From contig JAEPDS010000001.1 of the NCBI GenBank assembly GCA_016842065.1, positions 152,293 through 216,292 on the forward strand: a DNA stretch of 64,000 nucleotides, written 5' to 3'. The first letter of the stretch is position 1; every line of letters starts with the position of its first letter. Origin of the DNA: Candidatus Thiodiazotropha sp. 'RUGA' (GTDB taxonomy: Bacteria; Pseudomonadota; Gammaproteobacteria; Chromatiales; Chromatiaceae). The notes under the pieces were generated by a model. The model made no database searches. It had not been told where the DNA came from and saw only the letters and a list, made by a program, of their open reading frames with translations. The position numbers were made by a program, and so were the translations under genes. Shown piece after piece: positions 1-7,916 of the stretch.

Positions 1-390
1 CTTGAGCAGATTCAGCAGTCGCAAAAAGGCGACCGTTTTGCCAAACAGGTGGCTGGCTGGCAACGGGGCGAGGTTTCAAAGCACAAAGCCATGGGCATGT
101 CGATGATTGAGACCGAGTACAGCAAAGGCAATAAGTACATTAAGGTGAGTTACAACAGTGGTGTCAGTGGGATGGGGGCGATGTTCAGTCAGATGGGGCT
201 GGCTGGAGGCGGCAAGAAGATTCGCCTGGGGCGCTATACCGGTCTGGTGATGGAAGAGGGTAGAAACAATGAGATCCTGATCGGTCTGAAGATGACCCAG
301 GGCATGGTCAATCTCTCCTCCGATACCGCCTCGATGGCTGAATTGCAGGCCTTTGCCAAGGCCTTTCCGATCAAGGATATCGATCAGTAA
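1..390 (+). CDS. Hypothetical protein, 5' end cut by window edge
   Basis: The frame is open from the first base to a TAA at 388-390, so the gene begins outside the window. An internal GTG at 49 is probably not the real start, because the coding frame continues upstream of it. The visible ~129 residues are soluble, with a Gly/Met-rich stretch (SGMGAMFSQMGLAGGGKK) followed by an alternating polar/hydrophobic pattern that suggests beta structure. I do not recognise the family and see no catalytic motif. It runs convergently toward cysQ with a hairpin in between. Codon use resembles its neighbours, so it is probably a genuine chromosomal gene of unknown function. Confidence 0.6.
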   Translation, partial: LEQIQQSQKGDRFAKQVAGWQRGEVSKHKAMGMSMIETEYSKGNKYIKVSYNSGVSGMGAMFSQMGLAGGGKKIRLGRYTGLVMEEGRNNEILIGLKMTQGMVNLSSDTASMAELQAFAKAFPIKDIDQ

Positions 391-414
391 AACGGCATAG
401 GTTGGTCAGTTTAC

Positions 415-438
415 GGGTTCCCGGTGTTGCGGGAACCC
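415..438. terminator. Hairpin between convergent genes
   Basis: A perfect 9-bp stem (GGGTTCCCG / CGGGAACCC) with a 6-nt loop lies between the partial gene ending at 390 and cysQ ending at 464. Only a short TTTT follows on the plus strand, about ten bases later, so this is a plausible but imperfect intrinsic terminator, possibly acting in both directions. Confidence 0.5.
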
Positions 439-463
439 ATCTGAACCTATTTTCCCACGACAC

Positions 464-1258
464 TTAGCCGAGATATCCAGTCCATTCGACACTGCTGTCG
501 CCAAACACCAGAAAGTGAGGATTCAGCAGTGAATCCTTGGTGTTGTAGCTGAGTGTTTCACCCTCCAATGTGGTGACCTGTCCCCCCGCAGCCTCAACTA
601 CGGCCTGTGCCGCTCCGGTATCCCACTCAGAAGTTGGGCCCAAACGGGGATAGATGTCGGCTATGCCTTCAGCGACCAGGCAGAGCTTGAGCGAGCTGCC
701 CATGCTGACCAGCTCATGCTCACCCAGATTATCGAGAAAGCGTTGCAGGGAGTCCCCGGCATGAGAGCGGCTGCCAGCAACCCGGGCCGGTTTCTGGCAA
801 TTGGCTGTCACGCTGATCCTTTGCGGTGGCTGGTTGCCGATCTGTTTGCTGGCACTCTGCCCTGGAATGCCGTAATAGAGCGTCTTGATGACCGGGGCGT
901 AGACCGCACCGAAGCTGGGTTTATGGTCATCGATGAGGGCGATATTGACGGTGAACTCGCCATTTCTTTTGACGAACTCACGGGTACCGTCCAGGGGGTC
1001 GATCAACCAATAGCGCTGCCAGCTGCGTCGGGTGGTGAAGGGGACTTTGGCCGACTCTTCGGAGAGTACCGGTATCTCCGGAGTGAGTCGCTCCAGGCTC
1101 GAGACGATCAGCTGGTGGGCCGCCAGGTCGGCCGCGGTGAGGGGTGAGTTGTCCTGTTTGGTCTCGATTTCGAATTCGCTATCGTAGATTTCCAGGATCG
1201 CCTCGCCGGCCTCACGGATAAGGTTCAACAGTTGATCGATCGGTATCGGGAGTGTCAT
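464..1258 (-). CDS. cysQ: 3'(2'),5'-bisphosphate nucleotidase CysQ
   Basis: A 264-residue member of the inositol monophosphatase superfamily. It hydrolyses 3'-phosphoadenosine 5'-phosphate (PAP) to AMP, removing the by-product of PAPS-dependent sulfate assimilation. Visible metal-site motifs are SEES at 66-69, DPLDGT at 87-92 followed by EF, and WDTGAA at 212-217. The length matches CysQ and there is no signal peptide, so it is cytoplasmic. The ATG overlaps the nudE stop by 4 bp, so the two genes are translationally coupled. The pairing with a Nudix hydrolase suggests joint clean-up of adenine nucleotide by-products. Other IMPase-family members are less likely given the motif context and the nudE neighbour. 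Confidence 0.92.
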   Translation of the reverse strand: MTLPIPIDQLLNLIREAGEAILEIYDSEFEIETKQDNSPLTAADLAAHQLIVSSLERLTPEIPVLSEESAKVPFTTRRSWQRYWLIDPLDGTREFVKRNGEFTVNIALIDDHKPSFGAVYAPVIKTLYYGIPGQSASKQIGNQPPQRISVTANCQKPARVAGSRSHAGDSLQRFLDNLGEHELVSMGSSLKLCLVAEGIADIYPRLGPTSEWDTGAAQAVVEAAGGQVTTLEGETLSYNTKDSLLNPHFLVFGDSSVEWTGYLG

Positions 1259-1791
1259 GTCAATACGTTCCTTGCCAGGCAGAGCGCCGCAATGGAGCGC
1301 GCCTCCGTAAAATCGGCTTGTGCGATTAGATTGTCCCAGTCGGAGAGTTTCCAGGGGACTACCTCAATGGGTTCAGGCTCATCCCCGACCAGTTGTTGGG
1401 GATAGAGGTCGCGGGCGAGGATAGCATAGGTGTGGTGCTGGATGTAGGCCGGCGCGATGGTGAAGGTCTTGAGTATTTCAAGCTTTCTCGCAGCATAGCC
1501 AACCTCTTCCTGCATCTCCCGGTTGGCAGCCTGCAGGGGATCCTCGCCTGGCTCCATACGACCCTTGGGCAGTGCCAGTTGGTAGTCCTGGCTGCCGGCC
1601 GAGTATTCGCGGATCAGCAGTACGGTCTCATCATCCAGCATGGGTATCACCAGAACTGAACCTGTTTTGCCGCCGAGCAGGCGCTCATAGACCCGTTTCT
1701 CCCCATTGCTGAACTCCAGAGCCAGCTGCTCGACACGAAACAGGCGGGTTTCCGCGATCAATTGCTGTGAAACTATCTTGGGTTTTGTCAC
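1255..1791 (-). CDS. nudE: ADP compounds hydrolase NudE
   Basis: A 178-residue Nudix hydrolase expected to cleave ADP-ribose, NADH, Ap3A and related ADP-linked compounds in the cytoplasm. The Nudix box spans residues 77-99 with all consensus positions (G, E, RE, EE, G) present. Enterobacterial NudE is about 186 residues, so this is full length. It is the first gene of a two-gene unit with cysQ and diverges from yrfG. The nudE/yrfG neighbourhood is conserved in enterics, which supports NudE over other ADP-ribose pyrophosphatases. Confidence 0.9.
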   Translation of the reverse strand: MTKPKIVSQQLIAETRLFRVEQLALEFSNGEKRVYERLLGGKTGSVLVIPMLDDETVLLIREYSAGSQDYQLALPKGRMEPGEDPLQAANREMQEEVGYAARKLEILKTFTIAPAYIQHHTYAILARDLYPQQLVGDEPEPIEVVPWKLSDWDNLIAQADFTEARSIAALCLARNVLT

Positions 1792-1993
1792 TACATCATC
1801 CGATATGGGATCGAAGCGGCCTGCACCGGTCAGGGATGGCCACTTAAGTTGGGATTTCGCAGTTGGACTGCGGATTCTAGGTTAAAGGGTTGTGTCTTTG
1901 GCATCAACAACAGGCGAGGATATCGCGAACCGTGCGCTCAGCCGGGTGGCATGAGACAATAGTCAGCGGATAAATAAAATTCGAGCGGTTTTT

Positions 1994-2662
1994 ATGATTC
2001 CCTGGAATGACATCGATTGTGTTTTGCTGGACATGGATGGCACCCTGCTGGACCTCCATTTCGACAACCATTTCTGGCTGGAGTATGTCCCTGCCCGCTA
2101 TGCGGAGGCCAAGGGTATCCCTCTGGCTGAGGCGACGGAGGAGTTGCTCGGACGCTACAAAAGTGTCGAAGGCACCCTCGACTGGTATTGTGTGGATCAC
2201 TGGAGCCGGGAGTTGGAGCTGGACATTGTGCTGCTCAAGGAGGAGGTGGATCATCTGATCTCCGTGCATCCCCATGTGATCGATTTTCTCGATCAGCTGA
2301 TGTGTGCTGGTAAGGAGCGGGTGCTGGTAACCAATGCCCATCAGAAGACTCTGGCCTTGAAGATGGAGAAGACACGCTTGGCCGGTTTTTTCAATCAGGT
2401 CATCTCATCCCATCAGCTGGGATTGCCGAAAGAGCATCCGGAGTTTTGGAATCGTCTGCAGAATCTGCACCCTTTCGATCCTCAACGGACCTTGTTCGTC
2501 GATGATAGTCCGGCCGTGCTCAAATCAGCCCAGGCATATGGCCTGAAATGGATTCTGGCCATTCTCAAACCGGACTCGAAACAGCCGCTGCGAGCGGGTG
2601 GTGATTTCCAGGCAATCGAGGATTTCTCAGAGATCACCCAGGGGTTGCGCTGTCAGATTTAG
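1994..2662 (+). CDS. yrfG: GMP/IMP nucleotidase (YrfG, HAD family)
   Basis: A 222-residue HAD-superfamily hydrolase. Motif I is LLDMDGTLLD (Asp13 nucleophile, Asp15), motif II is the VLVTNAH segment, a lysine lies in the GLPKEHPEF region, and motif IV is LFVDDS. Known YrfG proteins dephosphorylate GMP and IMP, and the characteristic FDNHFW stretch after motif I fits this subgroup. It is divergent from nudE across about 200 bp. Its 3' end overlaps the convergent Ada-like gene by 29 bp. The ribosome-binding site is weak (GAGCGG). A more general sugar-phosphatase role is possible, but the synteny argues against it. Confidence 0.85.
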   Translation: MIPWNDIDCVLLDMDGTLLDLHFDNHFWLEYVPARYAEAKGIPLAEATEELLGRYKSVEGTLDWYCVDHWSRELELDIVLLKEEVDHLISVHPHVIDFLDQLMCAGKERVLVTNAHQKTLALKMEKTRLAGFFNQVISSHQLGLPKEHPEFWNRLQNLHPFDPQRTLFVDDSPAVLKSAQAYGLKWILAILKPDSKQPLRAGGDFQAIEDFSEITQGLRCQI

Positions 2663-3515
2663 GGTTGCTGTCACGCTGTGCGGCCTCCCAGGCCAGCAGT
2701 GCCAGTTTTCTCGAATCGCCCCAATGATAGATGCCTGTCTCTCCATTGGAGCGGATCACCCTGTGACAGGGAATCAGAAAAGCAATGCGATTCTCGGCAA
2801 GTGCCGTGCCGGCTGCCCGATGGGCCTTGGGTGATCCAGCCAGCTGTGCCATGGTGGTGTAGGAGATCAGCTGGGACGTGCCGATGTTGAGCAGTGCCTC
2901 CCACACCTTGATCTGAAAATTGCTGCCCTTCAGCAGCAGATGAAAGCGGACTGATTCTGGATTGCGACTGAAGATCCGGTGGATCATCTGGCTTGCCTCA
3001 AGGTCGTTTCGCTGCAACTCCGCCATCGGCCAGGTCTGCTGCAGACCCTGGCTCAATTCTGGCTGGTCCAGATCGTGAAAGCTCAAGCCGACGATACCCC
3101 GTTCCGTCCAGGCCACCATGGCGATTCCGAAAGGTGATCGAGCCAATCCATAGTTGATGCACAAACCCAGGCCCTGCTGTTTGATTTCACCTGGACTCAT
3201 GGCCTCGCAGGTGACCATCAGATCGTGCAGCCTGCCAGGCCCCGACAGGCCGCTCTCCAGGCTGGTGCTGAGCAGGTCATTCGAGCTCAAAAGTGAGTTG
3301 CGTGCATACTCTTTGGTCAGGTACTGCAGAAACCGTTTCGGCGATATGCCCGCCCATTCACTGAATACCCGCTGCAGGTGGAACTCGCTCAGTTCAACCG
3401 CCGATGCGATCTCTGCAAGGCAGGGCTGTCGGCGGAGATTGGTACGAATGTACTCAATCGCCTGGGCGATGACAGTGTAGTGATTTCGATCTGTCGGCCG
3501 CTTGTTTTTGCTCAT
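2634..3515 (-). CDS. Ada-like protein: AraC-type HTH fused to O6-methylguanine-DNA methyltransferase
   Basis: I chose the ATG at 3515, preceded by AGGG; the frame stays open to 3575. The 293-residue product has an AraC-type helix-turn-helix at about residues 10-95. Then comes a methyltransferase ribonuclease-like region and the C-terminal alkyltransferase domain with the active-site PCHRV motif (Cys250). That cysteine irreversibly accepts the methyl group from O6-methylguanine. The N-terminal zinc/phosphotriester domain of E. coli Ada, with its four zinc-binding cysteines, is absent. The protein therefore probably repairs DNA and binds a promoter without the classical methylphosphotriester switch. 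The last 29 bp overlap yrfG tail to tail. Confidence 0.85.
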   Translation of the reverse strand: MSKNKRPTDRNHYTVIAQAIEYIRTNLRRQPCLAEIASAVELSEFHLQRVFSEWAGISPKRFLQYLTKEYARNSLLSSNDLLSTSLESGLSGPGRLHDLMVTCEAMSPGEIKQQGLGLCINYGLARSPFGIAMVAWTERGIVGLSFHDLDQPELSQGLQQTWPMAELQRNDLEASQMIHRIFSRNPESVRFHLLLKGSNFQIKVWEALLNIGTSQLISYTTMAQLAGSPKAHRAAGTALAENRIAFLIPCHRVIRSNGETGIYHWGDSRKLALLAWEAAQRDSNPKSDSATPG

Positions 3516-3633
3516 GGCACCCTGTTCTGTACATGGAATATCCTCAGTCTGCCCATCAAAGCGGGTTCTGACCACCCGATTCTTGCGGATTTCAGGTTAT
3601 CTGTAGAGATTTCTGACCGGGCCAGTGTTCAGG

Positions 3634-4485
3634 TCAGGGTTTATCCGTGGCAGCTCTATCCCTGCTCAGCTGCTCCAGCAGTTTCTCCATCTTGATCAGA
3701 CGCTGCTCCATCTCGGCGGTGCGGTTGTCGATCCGGTGTACCTCGCCAGCCTCTCCCTCACCGCTTTCACGGGCAAACTCCTCATGCTCACGCTGCAGGG
3801 TTTCCAGCACGATACCGATCATCATATTGAGAAAGACAAACGCCACGATGAAGATGAATGAGAGATAGAAGAACCAGCTGAGCGGAAAGACATCCATGGT
3901 CTCGTACATCACATCGGTCCAGTCCTCGAAGGTGGCGATACGGAACAGGGTCAGCATGGCAATGGTGATGTTTCCCCAAAGCTCCGGGTTGATCTGATGA
4001 AAGAACATGCTGCCGATCGCGGCGTAGATATAGAAGATGATAAACATCAGCAGCGACACATAGCCCATACGTGGAATGGCGGTGACGAAGGCGTTCAGCA
4101 GTACCCGTAATTCGGGAATGATCGAGACCAGTCGCAGTACCCTGAATACCCGCAGCAGTCGACCCAGCAGGGCGGCCTCACTGTCATCGACCGGGATCAG
4201 ACTCGCCGTGACGATGAGAAAGTCGAAGACATTCCAGGCTTTACTGAAGAATCGTTTCAAACTCTGCTCGGCAATCATGCGGATGATGATCTCGACCAGA
4301 AAAAAGATGGTGATGCCGATGTCGAGCAGTCTCAGTAGCTGGGCGGCAGAGGCGGGAATCGGGTAGGTTTTGGCTCCGATCATCAGTGCCGAGATCACGA
4401 TCACCAGGATGACGAAGGTCTCGAAGATCTTGTTTTCGCGAAGTTGAATGAACTGTTGTTGCAGTTGTGCGGCTGTCGGGGGCAT
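3634..4485 (-). CDS. Voltage-gated cation channel (BacNav/NaChBac-like)
   Basis: A 283-residue six-transmembrane ion channel subunit, taking the ATG at 4485; the frame stays open to 4545. S1-S3 occupy roughly residues 20-110. The S4 voltage sensor has four arginines at three-residue spacing (GRLLRVFRVLR, about 108-118). A pore loop follows with selectivity filter TFEDWTD at 185-191, then S6 (YLSFIFIVAFVFLNMMIGIVLE) and a C-terminal coiled coil (about 255-280) of the type that holds BacNav tetramers together. The filter is more acidic than NaChBac TLESWAS and resembles engineered Ca2+-selective variants. Tetramerisation in the inner membrane is expected. It has no obvious operon partner. Confidence 0.85.
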   Translation of the reverse strand: MPPTAAQLQQQFIQLRENKIFETFVILVIVISALMIGAKTYPIPASAAQLLRLLDIGITIFFLVEIIIRMIAEQSLKRFFSKAWNVFDFLIVTASLIPVDDSEAALLGRLLRVFRVLRLVSIIPELRVLLNAFVTAIPRMGYVSLLMFIIFYIYAAIGSMFFHQINPELWGNITIAMLTLFRIATFEDWTDVMYETMDVFPLSWFFYLSFIFIVAFVFLNMMIGIVLETLQREHEEFARESGEGEAGEVHRIDNRTAEMEQRLIKMEKLLEQLSRDRAATDKP

Positions 4486-4647
4486 GGCTGGTCGAATCCG
4501 GTATTGGCTGATACTCAAAAGGCCGCCGATTATATCGGAAATCAACCCTTATTGTGGTTTATGGTCAACGCTATGGATCGGCAAATTGCGGCTTAGTTCC
4601 GGCGCAACAGGTCAGCAGAAGTGATTTTGCGAGTAGGGGGTAGGCGG

Positions 4648-5010
4648 TTAATTACCCCAGGTTTTAAAGCGTTTTTTGCAATAGGCGAGCAGTTCGGCGT
4701 AGTTGCGGAAGTAGAGTTCGAAGCCATCCTCTGCAGGGGCATCGAATTCACACCAGTCGTTGTCGTAGTCACGACAGATCTGGGGGCGCTCATCATAGAT
4801 ACCACAGCCCCCATTGGGTTGCAGATGTTCGCAACTTCCGCCGATCAGCAGAAACCAGCCATCTTCGTCCTTGTAGATCTCCACCCCGGCATGGGAGACC
4901 TGCCAGAGCAGGTGTTCAAAGTCGCTCTTCGAGCGAGGGGCGACTCCGAGGGCTTCAGTGGTGTAAGTGCAGCACTTGGAGTTGGTGCAGCGATGGCACT
5001 TGTTATCCAT
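4648..5010 (-). CDS. YkgJ-type cysteine-cluster protein
   Basis: A 120-residue cytoplasmic protein with the layout of the YkgJ/CxxCxxCC family. Cysteines lie at the N terminus (5, 8, 13, 14), then CEHL, a C-x-IYDERPQICRDY block, and WCEF. The cysteines are thought to bind zinc or an iron-sulfur cluster; the biochemical function is not established. It starts 2 bp after the rhlB stop codon, so it is the second gene of an rhlB operon. That position hints at a link to RNA metabolism but proves nothing. Confidence 0.8.
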   Translation of the reverse strand: MDNKCHRCTNSKCCTYTTEALGVAPRSKSDFEHLLWQVSHAGVEIYKDEDGWFLLIGGSCEHLQPNGGCGIYDERPQICRDYDNDWCEFDAPAEDGFELYFRNYAELLAYCKKRFKTWGN

Positions 5011-5012
5011 GG

Positions 5013-6362
5013 TTATTCGCTGTTGCTTTGGGGTGGCTTGGGCCCCCGACGGCGACGTCTGTGCTTGCCTTCTCCTTTGGGTTTGTGCGCTTTATGGTGA
5101 TGCCCCTTGCCATGGCTCTTCTGGCCCTCTTTGGGACGATGTCGCTGGCGAGCCCCCTTCTCCGGGTAGACCCGACTCTTCGGATCCACCTCGGCCAGCA
5201 TCTCAGTCGCCACGGTCTGGGTCGGGATGGAGTGGCCTACGTAGGTTTCGATATCAGGCAGAGAGAAGGCGTAGGTCTCACAGGCAAAACTGATTGCCTC
5301 GCCGCTGGCTCCGGCACGGGCGGTTCTGCCGATGCGGTGTACATAGTCTTCCGCATCCTCGGGAAGATCGAAATTGACCACATGGGTGACATCGGGAATA
5401 TGCAGGCCACGGGCCGCCACATCGGTAGCCACCAGGGCTGGCAGCTCACCATTCTGAAATTTCTTCAGCAGGCTGAGACGTTTTTTCTGCGGCACGTCGC
5501 CGGAGAGCACGGCGGTATCGATGCCGTTCCCCTGCAGGAATCCCCAAACCTTGTCCGCCACCCGTTTGGTGTTGACGAAGACGATGGTGCGGGCATCCTC
5601 AAGCTGTTTGAGCAGACCGATCAGCAGCGGGATCTTCTCCTCGTTGGCCGTCATGTAGCAGGTTTCGGTGATCTTCTCTGCAGTCACCTGCTCCGGCTCC
5701 ACCTCGATGCTGTGCGGGTTGTTCATGTGTTCGTAGGCCAGTTCCCGCACCCGATAAGAGAGGGTGGCGGAGAACAGCATGCCGAGCCTGTTCTGTGGTG
5801 ATGGACAGCGTCGCAGCATAAAGCGGATGTCCTTGATGAAGCCGAGATCGAACATGCGGTCGGCCTCGTCCAGTACGATCACCTGAATCTCTTTCAGGTC
5901 GTAGACCCGCTGTTTCAAGTAGTCGATCAGTCGTCCCGGGGTGCCGATGAGGATATCCACCCCCTGCTCGATCTGTTTGCGCTGCTTGTCATATCCGGTG
6001 CCGCCGTAGACCGCTGCGGTCGTCAGCTCAGTATGCTGGGTCAATGCCTGGGCATCGTTGTAGATCTGTACCGCCAGCTCTCTGGTCGGTGCCAGAATCA
6101 GGGTGCGTGGTTGATTGACCCGGCGCTGTTCCGATGGTGGGTTGCGCAACAGGTGGTCGATGGCAGCGATCAGAAAGGCTGCGGTTTTACCCGTACCGGT
6201 CTGTGCCTGCCCGGCCAGATCCTTTCCGGTCAATGCAATCGGCAGGGTTTCCGCTTGAATCGGCGTGCAGTATTCGAAGCCGGCCTCCTGGATACCCAGC
6301 AGAACCTGGGGGTCGAGATCGAAGTCGGTAAAACGGGTTTCAGTCAGGTGTTTATTGCTCAT
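5013..6362 (-). CDS. rhlB: DEAD-box ATP-dependent RNA helicase RhlB
   Basis: A 449-residue helicase that unwinds structured RNA for the degradosome. I chose the ATG at 6362, giving MSNKHLTE as in E. coli RhlB; the open frame to 6752 runs antiparallel to rlmH and is not coding. Motifs: Q motif near 33-37, AQTGTGKT at 53-60, PTRELA at 92-97, GTPGR at 140-144, DEAD at 165-168, SAT at 198-200, and [10 protein letters not shown] near 342-351. The C terminus from about residue 400 is a basic, His/Lys/Arg-rich tail, probably for RNA binding. In enterics rhlB sits beside trxA-rho. Here trxA-rho are 56 kb away and rhlB pairs with a YkgJ-like gene. Confidence 0.93.
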   Translation of the reverse strand: MSNKHLTETRFTDFDLDPQVLLGIQEAGFEYCTPIQAETLPIALTGKDLAGQAQTGTGKTAAFLIAAIDHLLRNPPSEQRRVNQPRTLILAPTRELAVQIYNDAQALTQHTELTTAAVYGGTGYDKQRKQIEQGVDILIGTPGRLIDYLKQRVYDLKEIQVIVLDEADRMFDLGFIKDIRFMLRRCPSPQNRLGMLFSATLSYRVRELAYEHMNNPHSIEVEPEQVTAEKITETCYMTANEEKIPLLIGLLKQLEDARTIVFVNTKRVADKVWGFLQGNGIDTAVLSGDVPQKKRLSLLKKFQNGELPALVATDVAARGLHIPDVTHVVNFDLPEDAEDYVHRIGRTARAGASGEAISFACETYAFSLPDIETYVGHSIPTQTVATEMLAEVDPKSRVYPEKGARQRHRPKEGQKSHGKGHHHKAHKPKGEGKHRRRRRGPKPPQSNSE

Positions 6363-6500
6363 GGGGCGGAAGCATACAGGATAAAAGGTATAACTACGAT
6401 CCTGCATGGAATCAGAGCCTTGGCTGAGTGTTATCAGCTGCGAATCGCATGGATGTAAAACTTGCCCATCGAAGCACACAATCCCGTACAATCCCCCAGC

Positions 6501-6974
6501 ATGAATATCCATCTTGTTTCTGTCGGAAACCGCATGCCTGATTGGGTGGTCGAAGGCTATCAGACATATGCCCGGCGGCTGAATGGGGATTGCTATCTCC
6601 ATCTGCTCGAGATCGCTCCTGGACAGCGGGGCAAAAAGGCCGATATCAAGCGGATTCTGAAGGATGAGGGGGAAAGGATGCTGAAAGCGATACCCAAAGG
6701 GTGTCGGGTTGTGGCTTTGGATGTGCAGGGACGGGCCTGGAGTACAGAGCAACTCTCCAGCAAACTCGAGTCCTGGATGGGCGATGGCCGGGATCTGGCG
6801 CTCCTCGTGGGCGGACCGGAAGGGCTCTCGGCGGAGTGTTTGAGCCAGGCGGAGGGGCGTTGGTCACTGTCGCCTTTAACCCTGCCCCATCCGCTGGTCA
6901 GGGTGGTGGTGGCTGAACAGCTCTATCGGGCCTGGAGTCTGATACACAACCATCCCTATCATCGTGCTGGATAG
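6501..6974 (+). CDS. rlmH: 23S rRNA pseudouridine(1915) N3-methyltransferase RlmH
   Basis: A 157-residue SPOUT methyltransferase that methylates pseudouridine 1915 in helix 69 of 23S rRNA on the assembled 70S ribosome, using SAM. The ATG at 6501 gives the usual [10 protein letters not shown] terminus; an in-frame ATG at 6462 would add 13 atypical residues. LVGGPEG and the C-terminal [23 protein letters not shown] segment form the trefoil-knot SAM site. It diverges from rhlB and is followed directly by maf. The usual upstream partner rsfS is not in this position. Confidence 0.95.
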   Translation: MNIHLVSVGNRMPDWVVEGYQTYARRLNGDCYLHLLEIAPGQRGKKADIKRILKDEGERMLKAIPKGCRVVALDVQGRAWSTEQLSSKLESWMGDGRDLALLVGGPEGLSAECLSQAEGRWSLSPLTLPHPLVRVVVAEQLYRAWSLIHNHPYHRAG

Positions 6975-6978
6975 CAGT

Positions 6979-7599
6979 ATGGATGACCTGCCCAGCCTCT
7001 ACCTGGCGTCAAGATCCCCAAGGCGGCGTGAACTGCTGCAACAGATCGGGGTGCGCTTCGAGCTGCTCGATATTGAGGTCGATGAGGGGCCGTTGCCTGG
7101 GGAGCAACCGCAAGACTATGTGCAGCGGGTGGCCGAGGATAAAGCTGTGGCCGGTTTCAGGCAGCTCAGTGAAACCGCTCGATTGCCGGTCTTGGCTGCC
7201 GATACCAGTGTGGTTGTAAACGGCCATATCCTGGGAAAACCGGAGAACCGGGATCACGCTTTGTGGATGCTGGGACAGCTCTCCGGTACTACCCATGAGG
7301 TGTTCAGTGCCGTAACACTGTGTCGATCGGCTGCACAGACCCGGCTCTCGGTAAGTCAGGTAACCTTTCGTAAACTCAGTCAAGCCGAGATGCTCGGTTA
7401 CTGGCATACGGGAGAGCCGCTGGATAAGGCGGGAAGCTATGCAATTCAAGGACTTGGAGCGCAATTTATCGCGCGGCTGGAGGGCAGTTATTCTGCTGTG
7501 ATGGGCTTGCCGCTGTTCGAAACCGCGGAATTACTGCAATTGAACGGGATCGAATTTGGTGCTGGGAAGACTAATTCGATAGGCCCAGGTAATATTTAG
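6979..7599 (+). CDS. maf: Maf/YhdE nucleoside triphosphate pyrophosphatase
   Basis: A 206-residue Maf-family house-cleaning enzyme, probably hydrolysing dTTP/UTP and modified pyrimidine nucleotides to monophosphates. Motifs are the N-terminal ASRSPRRRELL, then DYVQRVAEDKA and LAADTSV with the catalytic Asp, and GKPENRDHA. The start is ATG 6979, 4 bp after the rlmH stop; a GTG at 6964 overlapping rlmH is an alternative. Adjacency to rlmH implies one transcript. The substrate assignment (YhdE-type rather than YceF-type) rests on overall sequence impression. Confidence 0.88.
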   Translation: MDDLPSLYLASRSPRRRELLQQIGVRFELLDIEVDEGPLPGEQPQDYVQRVAEDKAVAGFRQLSETARLPVLAADTSVVVNGHILGKPENRDHALWMLGQLSGTTHEVFSAVTLCRSAAQTRLSVSQVTFRKLSQAEMLGYWHTGEPLDKAGSYAIQGLGAQFIARLEGSYSAVMGLPLFETAELLQLNGIEFGAGKTNSIGPGNI

Positions 7600-7916
7600 G
7601 CCGCACAGGGTGCGCCAGACTCGGATTGGTCCGGATAAGCGGGTATCCCCCGTCAGAGATTGCCGGCGTGCCGGGGTTGAGGAGAAATTGCTAGGTTGCG
7701 GGCTTGAGCCCAGATTCCGCATCAGCCAGCTGACATCTGTCGTAAGCTAATGATGTGTAGCATGAATTAATGAATTAAGGCTCACCTTTGGGTGGGCTCA
7801 TTAACACTGCATGGATTCTAGGTTAATAAATTGCCCGATTGTCCGATGAAAGAGATTCGGAGGCAGCGCTTTTGTCTACAGGGATTAGCAATAACGAAAA
7901 TAACGAAGTAGTTGAT
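7600..7916. other. Intergenic region between maf and rng
   Basis: About 317 bp without a convincing gene. It holds small hairpins: GGGCTTGAGCCC near 7706, and a GGCTCACC/GGTGGGCT stem at about 7779-7797 with no T-tract. It presumably contains the rng promoter and leader, but I cannot place a promoter with confidence. Confidence 0.4.

Noticed and set aside
1953..1980. GAGACA-16-TAAAAT promoter for yrfG
   Set aside because: Would leave only about 7 nt before the start codon; poor -35.
5028..5801. 257-codon plus-strand frame inside rhlB
   Set aside because: Antisense to conserved helicase motifs, so a mirror frame only.
6363..6752. 130-residue N-terminal extension of rhlB
   Set aside because: RhlB begins at 6362 by homology; the extension runs antisense into rlmH and has no ribosome-binding site.
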